Of a stretch of DNA of 64,000 nucleotides, positions 53,985 through 63,753 are shown in pieces. Source of the stretch: Klebsiella spallanzanii (GTDB lineage Bacteria; Pseudomonadota; Gammaproteobacteria; Enterobacterales; Enterobacteriaceae). The stretch lies in assembly GCF_902158555.1 (NCBI RefSeq), contig NZ_CABGGS010000001.1, positions 248,001 through 312,000 on the forward strand, given 5' to 3'. How positions within the stretch are numbered: position 1 is the first letter of the stretch; each line of letters begins with the position of its first letter. The position numbers and the translations under genes are program-made. The notes below the pieces were generated by a model, which saw nothing but the letters and a program-made list of their open reading frames with translations, searched no databases and had not been told where the DNA came from.

Positions 53985-56129
53985 TTAACGCCGTTTGCGA
54001 CGCGTCTGTTTTACTTTAGTTTTTACTATAACCTCAGGGACGACAGGCTGCTCTATCGGAAATACGGGTAATGCGTTCAACAAACGTTTACCGTAGTTTT
54101 TGGTCAACAGGCGCTTGTCATAAATGACTACCTCTCCCCAACAGCTATGGCTACGGATCAGGCGGCCAACTTGCTGGATCAGGTTGAATGAAGCGCTTGG
54201 CAGGCTCTGGACTTCAAACGGGTAGCGGTTGAGGCTTTTGAGCCATTCGCCTTCGGTCACCACCACCGGGCTGTCTATCGGCGGAAACGCAATTTTATGA
54301 ATATGCACCTGGCTTAACAGGTCGCCTTTCAAATCTAACCCTTCTGCAAATGATTGCAGCCCAACCAGTACGCTACGCTCGCCGTTTTCAACCCGTTTGC
54401 GATGCAGTTCCACCAGCCGATAGCGTGGTTTATCGCCCTGAACAAGCAGCAGCAGGCGCAGATCGGTAACGTGTTCGAGAAAACGCTGCATCGCCCTTCC
54501 GCTAGCAAACAGCACCAGCATGCCAAGATGCTTTTTGCTCTCGACCTGCTCACGAAAATAAGCCGCCATTTCCGCAATATGCTGCTCTTCGTTGTCAATA
54601 AGCGGTTCATAGTGCATCTGTGGGATGATAATTTTACCCTGTTCGACATGGTTAAAGGGCGAATCCAGCGCCACAAAGCGATCGCCTGCTTTCTCTTTCA
54701 GCCCGCTCATCTCCTGCAGACGCGAAAAGCTATTGAGCGAACGCAGCGTCGCCGAGGTCACGATGATATGCGGAACGCTGCGCCAGAGCAGCCTTTCCAG
54801 CTGATCGCTGACGCGGATCCCCACGCAGTGGAACCAGATATGCATCTGGCCATCCCGCAGATCGCGCGTGGCCCATTTTGTAACCGGCGCACCGGATGAC
54901 TGCGCCAGCGACGCCAGCCGCCACAGTTTACTTTGGCTTTCAAACATCCCCAGTGCGCGGTTCATTTGTAAAAGAACCCGGTGCAGACGCACCACGTCAT
55001 GGCTGCCGGTTTTTTCACTCAGATCGTTCAGGAACAGCTCCGCCAGGCCGCGCAGGGTTTCGGTAAGCTTCGCGAGACGCTGGCAGATCTCCATCACTTC
55101 CTGCGGCAGCTCACCCATCGGGAAGCGGTGCTCCGCCTCCTGTCCGGCCGGCATATAGAGATTGAGGATATTATTCAGGGAGGAGATCAGCTCAAACAAC
55201 TCTTCGCAATGTGCGTTCAAACGCTCGGGATTCGCCAGCGGCGGCGTGGTTTTCGGACGAAACTGCTCCATGCAGGTAGAAACCAGTTTCGTGAACAGGT
55301 CCAGCTGCAGGCGGTACCATGGGGCGGTAATTTCCGCGCTCATCTCCAGCGCATCGCGGGCGACATCCGGCAGGTGGTGGCCTTCATCCAGCACCAGCAG
55401 CAGATGCTTCGGATCCGGCAGCACCGATTCGCTCTCCATGGCCGCCATGACCAGCGCGTGATTCGCCACCACCACTTCCGCTTCCTGAATTTCCCGCCGG
55501 GCAACGAAGAACGGACATTCGCGGTAATAGTAGCAATTGCGGTTAAGGCAGCTGGCTTTATCAGTGCTCAGGCGGCTCCACAGAGAATCATCCACGTTTT
55601 TATCGGTATGATCGCGCAGACCGTCCCATTTATAGCTATCAAGATCCGCTTTCAGCGTCGCGCACAGCTTCTGTTCTGCCTGGTTATTTGGCGTGAGCTC
55701 GTCGTCCAGGAAAGCCAGCAGGTCCTGCTGCGTCGGTTCGCTGCTGGCGAGCGCGGCCAGGTTACGCGGGCAGACGTAGCGCCCGCGGCCAAAGGCGGCG
55801 GTGAAGCGCAGGTCGGGAATGATTTTGCGCAGTAGCGGCAGGTCTTTACTGTAGATCTGGTCCTGTAATGCAACGTTGGCGGTACTGACCACCAGCGTTT
55901 TTTGATCTTCGCGAGCGATGGCAATACCGGGGATCAGGTATGACAGGGTTTTGCCGACGCCGGTCGGCGCTTCAATCGCCAGGTGCCGCCCTTCTTCCCC
56001 GGCTAGCGTCTTCGCGACATCGGCAATCATTTGCCGCTGCGGGGGACGGGGAATAAAGTCCGGAATTTGTTCCTGGAGCGCCTTATACCAGGCGGCGATT
56101 TGCGCTTTTAGCGCAGCGGTCAAAGCCAT
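53985..56129 (-). CDS. dinG: ATP-dependent DNA helicase DinG
   Basis: A 714-residue XPD-like 5'-3' helicase with a 4Fe-4S cluster. Walker A APTGVGKT (residues about 55-62), cluster cysteines in YVCPRN and CLNRNCYYYRECPF, DEGH box (VLDEGHHLPD), and C-terminal motifs up to QQVGRLIRS. Unwinds R-loops and forked DNA during repair. LexA box upstream of the ATG. C-terminal tail is very basic (KVKQTRRKRR). Confidence 0.97.
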   Translation of the reverse strand: MALTAALKAQIAAWYKALQEQIPDFIPRPPQRQMIADVAKTLAGEEGRHLAIEAPTGVGKTLSYLIPGIAIAREDQKTLVVSTANVALQDQIYSKDLPLLRKIIPDLRFTAAFGRGRYVCPRNLAALASSEPTQQDLLAFLDDELTPNNQAEQKLCATLKADLDSYKWDGLRDHTDKNVDDSLWSRLSTDKASCLNRNCYYYRECPFFVARREIQEAEVVVANHALVMAAMESESVLPDPKHLLLVLDEGHHLPDVARDALEMSAEITAPWYRLQLDLFTKLVSTCMEQFRPKTTPPLANPERLNAHCEELFELISSLNNILNLYMPAGQEAEHRFPMGELPQEVMEICQRLAKLTETLRGLAELFLNDLSEKTGSHDVVRLHRVLLQMNRALGMFESQSKLWRLASLAQSSGAPVTKWATRDLRDGQMHIWFHCVGIRVSDQLERLLWRSVPHIIVTSATLRSLNSFSRLQEMSGLKEKAGDRFVALDSPFNHVEQGKIIIPQMHYEPLIDNEEQHIAEMAAYFREQVESKKHLGMLVLFASGRAMQRFLEHVTDLRLLLLVQGDKPRYRLVELHRKRVENGERSVLVGLQSFAEGLDLKGDLLSQVHIHKIAFPPIDSPVVVTEGEWLKSLNRYPFEVQSLPSASFNLIQQVGRLIRSHSCWGEVVIYDKRLLTKNYGKRLLNALPVFPIEQPVVPEVIVKTKVKQTRRKRR

Positions 56130-56142
56130 GAGAAAACCTGAA

Positions 56143-56162
56143 TACTGTATAAACAGCCACTA
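56143..56162. promoter_or_regulatory. LexA (SOS) box upstream of dinG
   Basis: TACTGTATAAACAGCCACTA reads on the minus strand TAGTGGCTGTTTATACAGTA, which matches the E. coli dinG box (TATTGGCTGTTTATACAGTA) at 18 of 20 positions. Confidence 0.85.
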
Positions 56163-56554
56163 TTGTGCCATTTTTGACTGGGCGGAGGTATCCCTTTTTC
56201 GGCAAACGGGAAGCGGCCTCGCAGAATCTGTCGAAAAATGATCGTTCAGAATCTCAACAATGTCCAATCAGCTAGCGATATCCATACAATAACAATACGT
56301 ATCACCGTTATTTACGTTGATAACAGATATCGAGTTTCCCTTTAAAAGGGAAAATATCAAAAAAAGAGAAAAAATGAATAAACGTAGCTAAACATATTCC
56401 GAAAAAATAGAACCAAAAAGATAAAAAATAAGCTTAATCGTTTAATATCAGCAAAATACAGTATAACTACACTTATAAGATACTTTATCTAAACCACTAA
56501 TCCGTATACTACCTTTTAGAACCCACATGGGGATGTAAATTATTGAGGGTATTT
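56163..56554. other. AT-rich intergenic region between dinG and a small-protein gene
   Basis: No gene. Contains a 19-base perfect palindrome TTTCCCTTTAAAAGGGAAA at 56335-56353 and a stretch of poly-A character (56350-56430). The small ORF at 56555 follows. Confidence 0.4.
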
Positions 56555-56680
56555 ATGGTTGCTTTTTTAATGTTATTGGTTTCTGTTATTCTTTTGGTGG
56601 TCGCCGGTTATAATTTTGTCAGCTATTGCAGAAGCCGAAAAAATGGCTCATTGCCGAAAGTGAAGCCACATAAAAAATAA
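56555..56680 (+). CDS. 41-residue single-pass membrane protein
   Basis: ATG at 56555 preceded by TTGAGGG. The product starts MVAFLMLLVSVILLVVAGYN, a hydrophobic helix of about 23 residues, followed by a basic tail (CRSRKNGSLPKVKPHKK), giving N-out/C-in or hairpin topology. It reads toward rhlE's 3' end, convergent. Not recognised; AT-rich DNA around it suggests later arrival or a fast-evolving small gene. Confidence 0.55.
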   Translation: MVAFLMLLVSVILLVVAGYNFVSYCRSRKNGSLPKVKPHKK

Positions 56681-56769
56681 TGCCTGTCTGATGAACAACC
56701 ACGAGCGTGAAAGCTCACATCGCATGGGGTCACGCTGCGGCAGGTTATCCCACCGCAGCCAGAACGCTA

Positions 56770-58119
56770 TTACTCAGCCGCGGCAGGTTTGCGCGGGCGA
56801 CGACGGCGAGGAGGCTTACCGTCCTGAGTACGCGCTTTCGGCGCTTCGCCATCGGTACGACGCGGAGCGGACTGCTGACTGCGCCCTTGACCCTGGCCGC
56901 CGCGTCCCTGGCTTTGACCGCCGCGACCGCCGCCGCCACGCTGCTGGCGACCGTTCTGAATTGGCTCTGCCTTAATGGAAGGATCCGGCTCGTAGCCTGC
57001 AATGGCGATACGCGGGATCTCTTTTTTCAGCAAGCGTTCGATATCATGCAGCAGTTTATGTTCGTCCACGCAGACCAGCGACAGCGCTTCGCCCGTTGCC
57101 GCAGCGCGACCGGTACGACCGATGCGATGTACATAATCTTCCGGTACGTTTGGCAGCTCGTAGTTCACCACGTGCGGCAACTCTTCAATATCCAGACCAC
57201 GCGCGGCGATATCGGTTGCCACCAGCACGCGAATACCGCCGGATTTAAAGTCTGCCAATGCGCGGGTACGTGCGCCCTGGCTCTTATTACCGTGAATCGC
57301 GGCGCTACGGATGCCATCTTTATTGAGCTGTTCAGCCAGGTGGTTGGCACCGTGCTTAGTACGGGTAAAGACCAGCACCTGCTGCCAGTTGCCTTCGCCG
57401 ATCATCTGCGACAGCAGCTCGCGCTTGCGCTTTTTATCGACAAAATGCACCAGTTGGCTCACCTGCTCAGAAGCGGTGTTCCGACGGGCCACTTCGATTT
57501 CCAGCGGGTTACGCAGCAGCTTTTCCGCCAGCGATTTAATGTCGTCAGAGAAAGTTGCTGAGAACAGCAGGTTCTGACGTTTCGGCGGCAGCTTCGCCAG
57601 CACGCGACGAATATCGTGAATAAAGCCCATATCCAGCATACGGTCGGCTTCATCCAGCACCAGCACTTCAACCTTGTCCAGGCTAACTGCGTTCTGGTGC
57701 TCAAGATCCAACAGACGGCCCGGCGTTGCCACCAGGATATCAACGCCGCTGCGCAGCTTCATCATCTGCGGATTAATACTCACGCCGCCGAAAACCACCA
57801 GCGAACGAATATTGAGATATTTACTGTAATCCCGCACGTTCTCGCCAATCTGTGCCGCCAGCTCGCGCGTCGGAGTCAGGATCAGGGCGCGTACCGGGCG
57901 ACGGCCTTTAGCATGCGGTTCTTTTTGGATCAGATGCTGAAGTAGCGGTAGCGTAAACCCCGCCGTTTTGCCGGTACCGGTCTGGGCGCTGGCCATCAGA
58001 TCGCGCCCCTGTAATACAGCAGGAATAGCCTGCTGCTGAATGGGGGTTGGCTCAACGTAGCCCTGCTCAGCAACCGCGCGCAGGATTTCAGGATTCAGGC
58101 CAAGGGAATCAAAAGACAT
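56770..58119 (-). CDS. rhlE: DEAD-box RNA helicase RhlE
   Basis: A 449-residue RNA helicase of ribosome assembly. Q motif LNPEILRAV, Walker [13 protein letters not shown] box [12 protein letters not shown] (FSATFS) and HRIGRTGR motifs are intact; the C-terminal 70 residues are Gly/Gln/Arg-rich ([11 protein letters not shown] repeats) and disordered. In E. coli it is divergent from cecR and under CecR control; here a foreign cluster lies between them. Confidence 0.96.
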   Translation of the reverse strand: MSFDSLGLNPEILRAVAEQGYVEPTPIQQQAIPAVLQGRDLMASAQTGTGKTAGFTLPLLQHLIQKEPHAKGRRPVRALILTPTRELAAQIGENVRDYSKYLNIRSLVVFGGVSINPQMMKLRSGVDILVATPGRLLDLEHQNAVSLDKVEVLVLDEADRMLDMGFIHDIRRVLAKLPPKRQNLLFSATFSDDIKSLAEKLLRNPLEIEVARRNTASEQVSQLVHFVDKKRKRELLSQMIGEGNWQQVLVFTRTKHGANHLAEQLNKDGIRSAAIHGNKSQGARTRALADFKSGGIRVLVATDIAARGLDIEELPHVVNYELPNVPEDYVHRIGRTGRAAATGEALSLVCVDEHKLLHDIERLLKKEIPRIAIAGYEPDPSIKAEPIQNGRQQRGGGGRGGQSQGRGGQGQGRSQQSAPRRTDGEAPKARTQDGKPPRRRRPRKPAAAE

Positions 58120-58397
58120 AACAACTCCGAACCGCCCCGGCCCTTCACAGGCGTAGTTTTCAGGGAGATTATTGCGAAAGAGATGGCAAAAACCACAATG
58201 CCATGAAGCAGCGCAGTCTAGCAGATTTTGTGACGAACCGCATAAAATCTCCCGAAAAGAATCCTCTGACTAATAAACTACTGCTTCCCGTACTGTAGAT
58301 GAGGAGCGGCAATTCCGCTTCGTGATATATCTCCACAACAACAGCCACCAGCGCGATTTATTAATCGATATGGAAACCGCGAACGGAAACAGAGAAG
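58120..58397. other. Region upstream of rhlE, junction with the inserted cluster
   Basis: No gene. Presumably carries the rhlE promoter. TTATTAATCGATATGG (58356-58371) resembles half of the CecR-type palindrome at 63721-63740 and could be a remnant. Confidence 0.4.
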
Positions 58398-58420
58398 CGC
58401 CGCCGCAGAACGCGGCGGCG
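58398..58420 (-). terminator. Terminator of the transketolase operon
   Basis: CGCCGCCGC (58398-58406), 5-base loop, GCGGCGGCG (58412-58420), eight bases after the stop of the C-terminal transketolase gene in its direction; a moderate T content follows. Confidence 0.78.
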
Positions 58421-58427
58421 AAAGCAA

Positions 58428-59420
58428 TTAACGTAGACGATACTTAATTTTTTCGACCATCATCGCGGTGGAAATACCGTAGCGATCGTGCAGGGTCGGC
58501 AGCGCGCCGGCCAGCAGAAACTCGTCAGGTAAACCAACGGTATCCAGCTCGCAGCGTACGCCTTTGCGCATCAGCAGTGCGGCAACCGCCTCCCCTAACC
58601 CACCGACCGATGTATGGTTTTCTGCGGTCACTACCAGGCGGCCAGGCTTCGACGCCTGCTCAATAATCGCTTTTTCATCAAGCGGCTTGATGGTTGGCAC
58701 GTGCAATACGGCCACGCTGATGTTATCGGCGCGTAGCTTTTCGACCGCCTCCAGCGCGCGCATGGTCATCAGCCCGGAAGAGATAATCAGCACATCATTG
58801 CCGTCCTCCAGCAGCTTCGCCTTGCCCAGCTCAAACTGATAGTCGTATTTGTCCAGCACCAGCGGCACCTTACCGCGCAGCAGGCGCATATACACCGGGC
58901 CGTTATGGTCGGCAATTGCCGGTACCGCCTGCTCTATCTCCAGCGCATCGCAAGGATCAACGATGACCATGCCGGGAATGCCGCGCATAATCGCCAGATC
59001 TTCGGTTGCCTGATGGCTTGGCCCGTAGCCCGTTGTCAGACCCGGCAGCGCTGCGCAGATCTTCACGTTAAGATGTTCTTCGGCGATCACCTGATGGATA
59101 AAATCATAGGCGCGGCGGGTGGCAAACGCAGCGTAGGTGGTAGCGAAGGGAATAAATCCCTCTTTCGCCATGCCCCCCGCAGCGCCCATCAGCAGCTGTT
59201 CCGCCATTCCCATCTGGAAAAAGCGATCCGGGAAGGCCTGGGCGAAAATATGCAGATCGGTGTACTTTGACAGGTCTGCCGTCATACCAACGATTTCCGG
59301 GCGCTGCGCCGCCAGTTTTGACAGCGCGACGCCAAACGGCGCAGGGATCGTCGCCTGACCTTCATCGGCAATAGAGGCGATCATGGCGGACGTTTTTAAG
59401 CGTGGTTTACTCTGGCTCAT
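58428..59420 (-). CDS. Transketolase C-terminal subunit (split enzyme)
   Basis: A 330-residue protein with the pyrimidine-binding and C-terminal domains of transketolase: ADLSKYTDLHIFAQAFPDRF, NVGMAEQ-type FQMGMAEQLLMGAAGGMAKE (Glu for the thiamine), ATTYAAFATRRAYDFI and the C-terminal HTSVGGLGEAV. It must pair with the adjacent N-terminal subunit to bind thiamine diphosphate. Split transketolases are often used in special sugar pathways, for example apiose or sulfosugar degradation. The substrate here is unknown. Start overlaps the stop of the partner by one base. Confidence 0.88.
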   Translation of the reverse strand: MSQSKPRLKTSAMIASIADEGQATIPAPFGVALSKLAAQRPEIVGMTADLSKYTDLHIFAQAFPDRFFQMGMAEQLLMGAAGGMAKEGFIPFATTYAAFATRRAYDFIHQVIAEEHLNVKICAALPGLTTGYGPSHQATEDLAIMRGIPGMVIVDPCDALEIEQAVPAIADHNGPVYMRLLRGKVPLVLDKYDYQFELGKAKLLEDGNDVLIISSGLMTMRALEAVEKLRADNISVAVLHVPTIKPLDEKAIIEQASKPGRLVVTAENHTSVGGLGEAVAALLMRKGVRCELDTVGLPDEFLLAGALPTLHDRYGISTAMMVEKIKYRLR

Positions 59421-60265
59421 TACAGCACTCCTTCCGGTTTGTTGGCGTCCAGCACCGCAATCGCTTTTTGCCACTCGTCAGCATCGACGCGTATAAAATG
59501 GTTCTTATCGCGGGTTTCGAGAAACGGCACTCCTTTACCCATCAACGTGTCGCAGAGAATGACCCGCGGCTGGTTGCCGGTATGACTTTTCGCGTTGTCG
59601 AAGGCGGCAATCACCGTGGCCAGATCGTTACCGTCTACGCGCTGTACGTACCAGCCGAAGGCGGCCCATTTTTCATGCAGCGGCTCAAAACCGAGGATTT
59701 TGCGCGAATCGCCGTCCGCCTGCTGTTTGTTGACATCAACGATGTTAATCAGGTTAGTCAGGCCATAGTGAGCCGCCGACATCGCCGCTTCCCAGGTCGA
59801 ACCTTCGTCCAGCTCCCCATCTGACATAGAGTTATAAACCCAGGAGGTACTACTTTTTTGCTTCAGCCCGAGCGCCATTCCTACGGCAATGGACAGCCCC
59901 TGTCCCAGCGAACCACCGGACATCTCCATCCCTGGCGTGTAGGCCGCCATCCCCGACATCGGTAGTCGGCTGTCGTCGGAGCCGTAGGTTTCCAGCTCCT
60001 CTTCCGGGATAATTCCTGCCTCCAGCAGCGCGGCATAATAGGCAATAGCGTAGTGGCCGTGAGAGAGCAGGAAGCGATCGCGCCCTTCCCACTCAGGGTC
60101 TTCCGGACGGTAGGTCATCGCGTGGCTAAATGCGGTTGCCAGCACGTCGGCATAGCCCAGCGCCTGGCCGATATAGCCCTGTCCCTGAACTTCACCCATT
60201 TGCAGGGCGTAGCGGCGGATACGCCACGCCGCCGCGGCGACTTTTTGTGATTCGGTCATCTTCAT
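59420..60265 (-). CDS. Transketolase N-terminal subunit (split enzyme)
   Basis: A 281-residue protein with the diphosphate-binding domain: HSHGHYAIAYYAALLEAG-like RDRFLLSHGHYAIAYYAALL, EMSGGSLGQGLSIAVGMALG and the thiamine motif MSDGELDEGSTWEAAMSAAH (GDG...N) with NLINIVDVNKQQADG. Together with the C-terminal subunit it forms a working transketolase. Second-last gene of the operon MFS-SDR-TK(N)-TK(C). Confidence 0.88.
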   Translation of the reverse strand: MKMTESQKVAAAAWRIRRYALQMGEVQGQGYIGQALGYADVLATAFSHAMTYRPEDPEWEGRDRFLLSHGHYAIAYYAALLEAGIIPEEELETYGSDDSRLPMSGMAAYTPGMEMSGGSLGQGLSIAVGMALGLKQKSSTSWVYNSMSDGELDEGSTWEAAMSAAHYGLTNLINIVDVNKQQADGDSRKILGFEPLHEKWAAFGWYVQRVDGNDLATVIAAFDNAKSHTGNQPRVILCDTLMGKGVPFLETRDKNHFIRVDADEWQKAIAVLDANKPEGVL

Positions 60266-60278
60266 CTCGTTGCCTCGC

Positions 60279-61028
60279 TTAGTGAATTAACATGCCGCCG
60301 TTAACGTCAAGGGTGATACCGGTAGAGTAGGACGCGAGATCGCTTCCCAGGAACAGCGCGGCGCGCGCGATGTCTACCGCGTCGCCGAGGCGGTTCATCG
60401 GGATCCCGGCAAGGATGTTGGCCGTCATGTCGTCGGTCAGCTTACCGGCGGTGATATCAGTCTGAATCAGCCCAGGGGTGATGCAGTTAACACGGACGTT
60501 ATCCGGGCCAAGCTCGCGCGCCATCGCCCGCGCCAGGCCGAGCACACCAGCTTTTGCCGCGCTATAGTGCGGGCCGCCGAAGATACCGCCGCCGCGCTGG
60601 GCGGAAACGGAAGAGATGCAGACGATGCTGCCGGATTTTTGCGCTCTCATTGTCGGGATAACCGCCTGCGACATCAGCAGCGTGCCACGCAGGCTGACAT
60701 CAAGCACCGCGTCATAGTTAGCGCGCTTGATGTCCATCAGCTTCAGCGGCTGAGTAATACCGGCGTTATTCACCAGCACATCGATCCGGCCATATTTAGC
60801 CATGATTTGTTCGACTGCCGCCTGTACCTGAACTTCGTCAGCGACGTTCGCTGCAAGGCCGAGATGGCCTTCGCCTAATGCCGCAGCGGCGGCTTTGCTG
60901 GCGTCACCATTGAGGTCGATAATGACCACTTTAGCGCCGTTTTCGGCAAATAATTTCGCGGTAGCAAAACCCAAACCGCGTGCGGAGGCCGCGCCAGTAA
61001 TAATGGCGACTTTATCTTTTAATAACAT
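60279..61028 (-). CDS. Short-chain dehydrogenase/reductase
   Basis: A 249-residue classical SDR. The NAD(P) motif TGAASARGLG (residues about 11-20), the NNAG box, catalytic Ser of ISSVSAQRGGG and YSAAK with Tyr and Lys are intact; the acidic residue in VVIIDLNG favours NAD. Probably oxidises or reduces a sugar or sugar acid fed to the transketolase. The ATG at 61028 follows GGAG and fits family length better than one 18 bases upstream. Cotranscribed with the flanking genes. Confidence 0.88.
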   Translation of the reverse strand: MLLKDKVAIITGAASARGLGFATAKLFAENGAKVVIIDLNGDASKAAAAALGEGHLGLAANVADEVQVQAAVEQIMAKYGRIDVLVNNAGITQPLKLMDIKRANYDAVLDVSLRGTLLMSQAVIPTMRAQKSGSIVCISSVSAQRGGGIFGGPHYSAAKAGVLGLARAMARELGPDNVRVNCITPGLIQTDITAGKLTDDMTANILAGIPMNRLGDAVDIARAALFLGSDLASYSTGITLDVNGGMLIH

Positions 61029-61078
61029 ATTTTCACTCCATGACATTACGTCATATTAATTAACAGGATATATTTCCG

Positions 61079-62410
61079 TTATTGTGGTTCATCGAGGAAG
61101 AGAATAACCAGCAGGCCAATTGCTGCGCAGATACCAAAATAGGTAAATACAGAATTAAAGCTGCCGGTCTTGTCGAGTAAAAAACCAGCAGCCATCGGAG
61201 CAACAAATCCGCCAAGGTTGCCACCGCTGTTGATAATAGAGGAGGCAATGGGATAAGTTTTCGTATCCGAAACCGCCATACCGTACGCAGTGAATGCAGG
61301 CCAGCCAATATTCAGGCATAAACCGACAAAAAATAACCCAACACATACCGCCCAGGTGCTTGCCGGAATATTCAGCATAATTAACATCATGACCACGGTG
61401 GAAATTGCAGTAAACATCATCGTTGGCTTACGTCGACGACCTAATAATTTATCTGAAATCCATCCGCCGCCAATCGCGCCAATAAAGCCACCGATGCATG
61501 GCATACTGGCTACAAACCCCATACTCATGACATCAAAACCGCGCTCTTTCACTAAATAGAGTGGGATCCAGGTTAATAAGCCATACAGCACGCTAACCAT
61601 CATAAAATAGGCCAGGCAGTCACCAAGGATATTTTTAGAGGTGAATAATCCCTTCGCTGTATCAATAGGCGCCATCTTCTTCACCCGAATAATTTTATCG
61701 AGTAAGGTAAAGCGATCGGCAATTAATATATTTTCTCGCTCGGTATTTGTGTGATTATCCCGCCCGGCATTGATCTCTTCCAGTTCACTTTGTGAAACAA
61801 ATCCACTCTCAGAGGGTTTTGACTTCACCAGTAAATACCAGGCGATCGCCGCCACAATCCCCGGGATCGCAAAAGAGAAAAAGCCCCACCGCCAGCCCCA
61901 TGTGACCGCAATCCACACCGCCAGCGGCGGCACAATAATCGGCGCAAACATGGTGGCCGCGATGTAAACGCCGGTTGCCGTGGCTTTCTCTTTCGGCGGG
62001 AACCAGTTGTTAATGGTTGAAGCCAGACCCACCGGGCATGGCCCTTCACTAAGCCCCAGCCCAAGACGCACCATCTTCAGGCCAAACACGGAACTCACCG
62101 TGCCCATCAGCCAGGTGAAAGCGGAAAAGCCAAAAATTGACAGTGAAACTAACCCCCGCGTGCCGCGTTTAGCGATGAAAAAACCTGCCGGGATCTGGCT
62201 TACCGCATAGCCAAGGAAAAACATACTGGCGATGGCCCCGGCTTCAAAATTGTTGATATGAAACTCATCAATGATGAACGGCAGCACCGCGCCGATATTG
62301 GTTCTGTCGGCGTAATTTATTGCATACACCAGGAAAATCATCGTCAAAACCACGAAACGATATTTTGTCTTCCTGGCGTCAGTACAGACTACAGTATCTA
62401 TACGTGACAT
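61079..62410 (-). CDS. MFS permease, anion:cation symporter family
   Basis: A 443-residue 12-helix transporter. TKYRFVVLTMIFLVYAINYADR, VGLASTINNWFPPKEKATAT and the A-motif GGWISDKLLGRRRK mark the ACS family, whose members take up sugar acids (gluconate, glucarate, galactonate, hexuronates) with protons. First gene of the leftward operon. It probably imports the substrate of the SDR and transketolase. Divergent from a LysR gene. Confidence 0.9.
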   Translation of the reverse strand: MSRIDTVVCTDARKTKYRFVVLTMIFLVYAINYADRTNIGAVLPFIIDEFHINNFEAGAIASMFFLGYAVSQIPAGFFIAKRGTRGLVSLSIFGFSAFTWLMGTVSSVFGLKMVRLGLGLSEGPCPVGLASTINNWFPPKEKATATGVYIAATMFAPIIVPPLAVWIAVTWGWRWGFFSFAIPGIVAAIAWYLLVKSKPSESGFVSQSELEEINAGRDNHTNTERENILIADRFTLLDKIIRVKKMAPIDTAKGLFTSKNILGDCLAYFMMVSVLYGLLTWIPLYLVKERGFDVMSMGFVASMPCIGGFIGAIGGGWISDKLLGRRRKPTMMFTAISTVVMMLIMLNIPASTWAVCVGLFFVGLCLNIGWPAFTAYGMAVSDTKTYPIASSIINSGGNLGGFVAPMAAGFLLDKTGSFNSVFTYFGICAAIGLLVILFLDEPQ

Positions 62411-62758
62411 AGGGTATCCTCATTTCATTATTGTTTTATGTTTTTTCGCGAACCTTACCGCATCGCGCCTTGTTATCAGGCCTGTGGTTGCAATATAACA
62501 ACCCAAAAAAGAAAGGGTATTCAAAAAACCTCAATTATGAATGAGAAAAATTTGCTTCGTGACTACATTCAAATTCCTGTAAACGATGTTGTGAAAAATC
62601 TTTCTCATTTAAAACTGTTAACTTCATCACGGATTGCTACATAACTTATTTTTTGGCTATGTTATGCTGACTTCTCAATTAGTGGGACAAAGGCAGTGTT
62701 AACTTCTTACTCGCTAATAAAAAAACGCCATGCCTTATTCCATTCCCCGGAGGAAATC
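62411..62758. other. Divergent region between permease and LysR genes
   Basis: AT-rich and without a convincing gene (a 35-codon reading frame at 62537 lacks a ribosome site). Should hold both promoters and LysR binding sites. CCGGAGGAAATC at 62747-62758 is the LysR ribosome site. Confidence 0.5.
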
Positions 62759-63682
62759 ATGACGCAGCCGCTGCAAAATAAAAGCTTGCCAGTGCCGTCG
62801 TTACGCAATATTCAGGCGTTCATTGAAGTAGCCGATACCGGCAGCCTGAACCTCGCTGCCGAAAATCTTAATATCACCGCTTCGGCCGTCAGCCACCAGA
62901 TAGCCAGCCTGGAACAATATCTCGGAAAGAAGCTATTTTCCCGCAGCAGTAGAGGAGTGATATTAACCACAATTGGTGAAAAATATCTTAAAGAAGTTTC
63001 CGGGGCATTAAATATTATTGGCCAGGCCACCAACCAGGTCATAAATGATATTCATCAGGATTATTTACGCATTCATTCCGCGCCGAGTTTTGGATTACTG
63101 TGGTTAATGCCCCGGTTAAATAAATTCCGCCAGGCCTGGCCAGAGCTGAAAATTAGCCTGACCTGCTCTTACGAAAGCATTCAGTTCTCCCGCGATAATA
63201 TTGATATCGATATTCGCCATGGGCTTTCACAATGGCCAACACTGGTCGTCAAAACCATCAAGAATGAACGGGTGCTCCCTTATACATCATCATCTTATTT
63301 AGCCAGCCATGATATTCAGGCCATTGAAGATTTACTGGCCTGCGATCTTATTCATTCGGATAGTACGCTGATAAACTGGAGCAACTGGTTGTCCTGGCAT
63401 AAGGTTCGCGGCTGGAATAAAAACTATATTTTTAATTTTGACCGTTCCTATATGAGCATTGAGGCCGCACGCATGGGCATGGGTATTATTCTCGAGAGCA
63501 ATTTGCTCGCCGGACAGAGTATTCGCCAGGGGCATCTGCAACCCGTGTTTACTGACGATGTCAGTATGCCGGTGAATGCTCACCACTTCGTTTTACCGCA
63601 TCCCAATGAACAAAAAGAGAAAGTGAAGATATTCTTTAATTGGGTTTCTGAAGAGTTGAATTATGAAGGATTTCATATCTAG
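62759..63682 (+). CDS. LysR-type transcriptional regulator
   Basis: A 307-residue LysR protein. The N-terminal winged helix (residues about 14-72) has SLRNIQAFIEVADTGSLNLA and ASAVSHQIASLEQYLGKKLF; the effector domain (about 95-300) has two lobes, with PSFGLLWLMPRL at its start. It resembles GcvA-type members. Divergent from the permease operon, so it most likely activates it in response to the imported substrate. Confidence 0.9.
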   Translation: MTQPLQNKSLPVPSLRNIQAFIEVADTGSLNLAAENLNITASAVSHQIASLEQYLGKKLFSRSSRGVILTTIGEKYLKEVSGALNIIGQATNQVINDIHQDYLRIHSAPSFGLLWLMPRLNKFRQAWPELKISLTCSYESIQFSRDNIDIDIRHGLSQWPTLVVKTIKNERVLPYTSSSYLASHDIQAIEDLLACDLIHSDSTLINWSNWLSWHKVRGWNKNYIFNFDRSYMSIEAARMGMGIILESNLLAGQSIRQGHLQPVFTDDVSMPVNAHHFVLPHPNEQKEKVKIFFNWVSEELNYEGFHI

Positions 63683-63720
63683 CCGCGGACGATGGACAAA
63701 ACTGAAATCCGCGTCTAAAG

Positions 63721-63740
63721 TTAATCAATCGATTGATTAA
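63721..63740. promoter_or_regulatory. Perfect 20-bp palindrome (CecR-type operator) before cecR
   Basis: TTAATCAATCGATTGATTAA is fully symmetric and ends 13 bases before the cecR ATG, fitting autorepression by a TetR-family protein. Confidence 0.8.
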
Positions 63741-63753
63741 CTTTTCAAACGCG

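Noticed and set aside
62438..62644. 68-codon frame in the permease-LysR divergent space
   Set aside because: No ribosome site at either possible ATG, AT-rich regulatory DNA; not conserved as far as can be judged.
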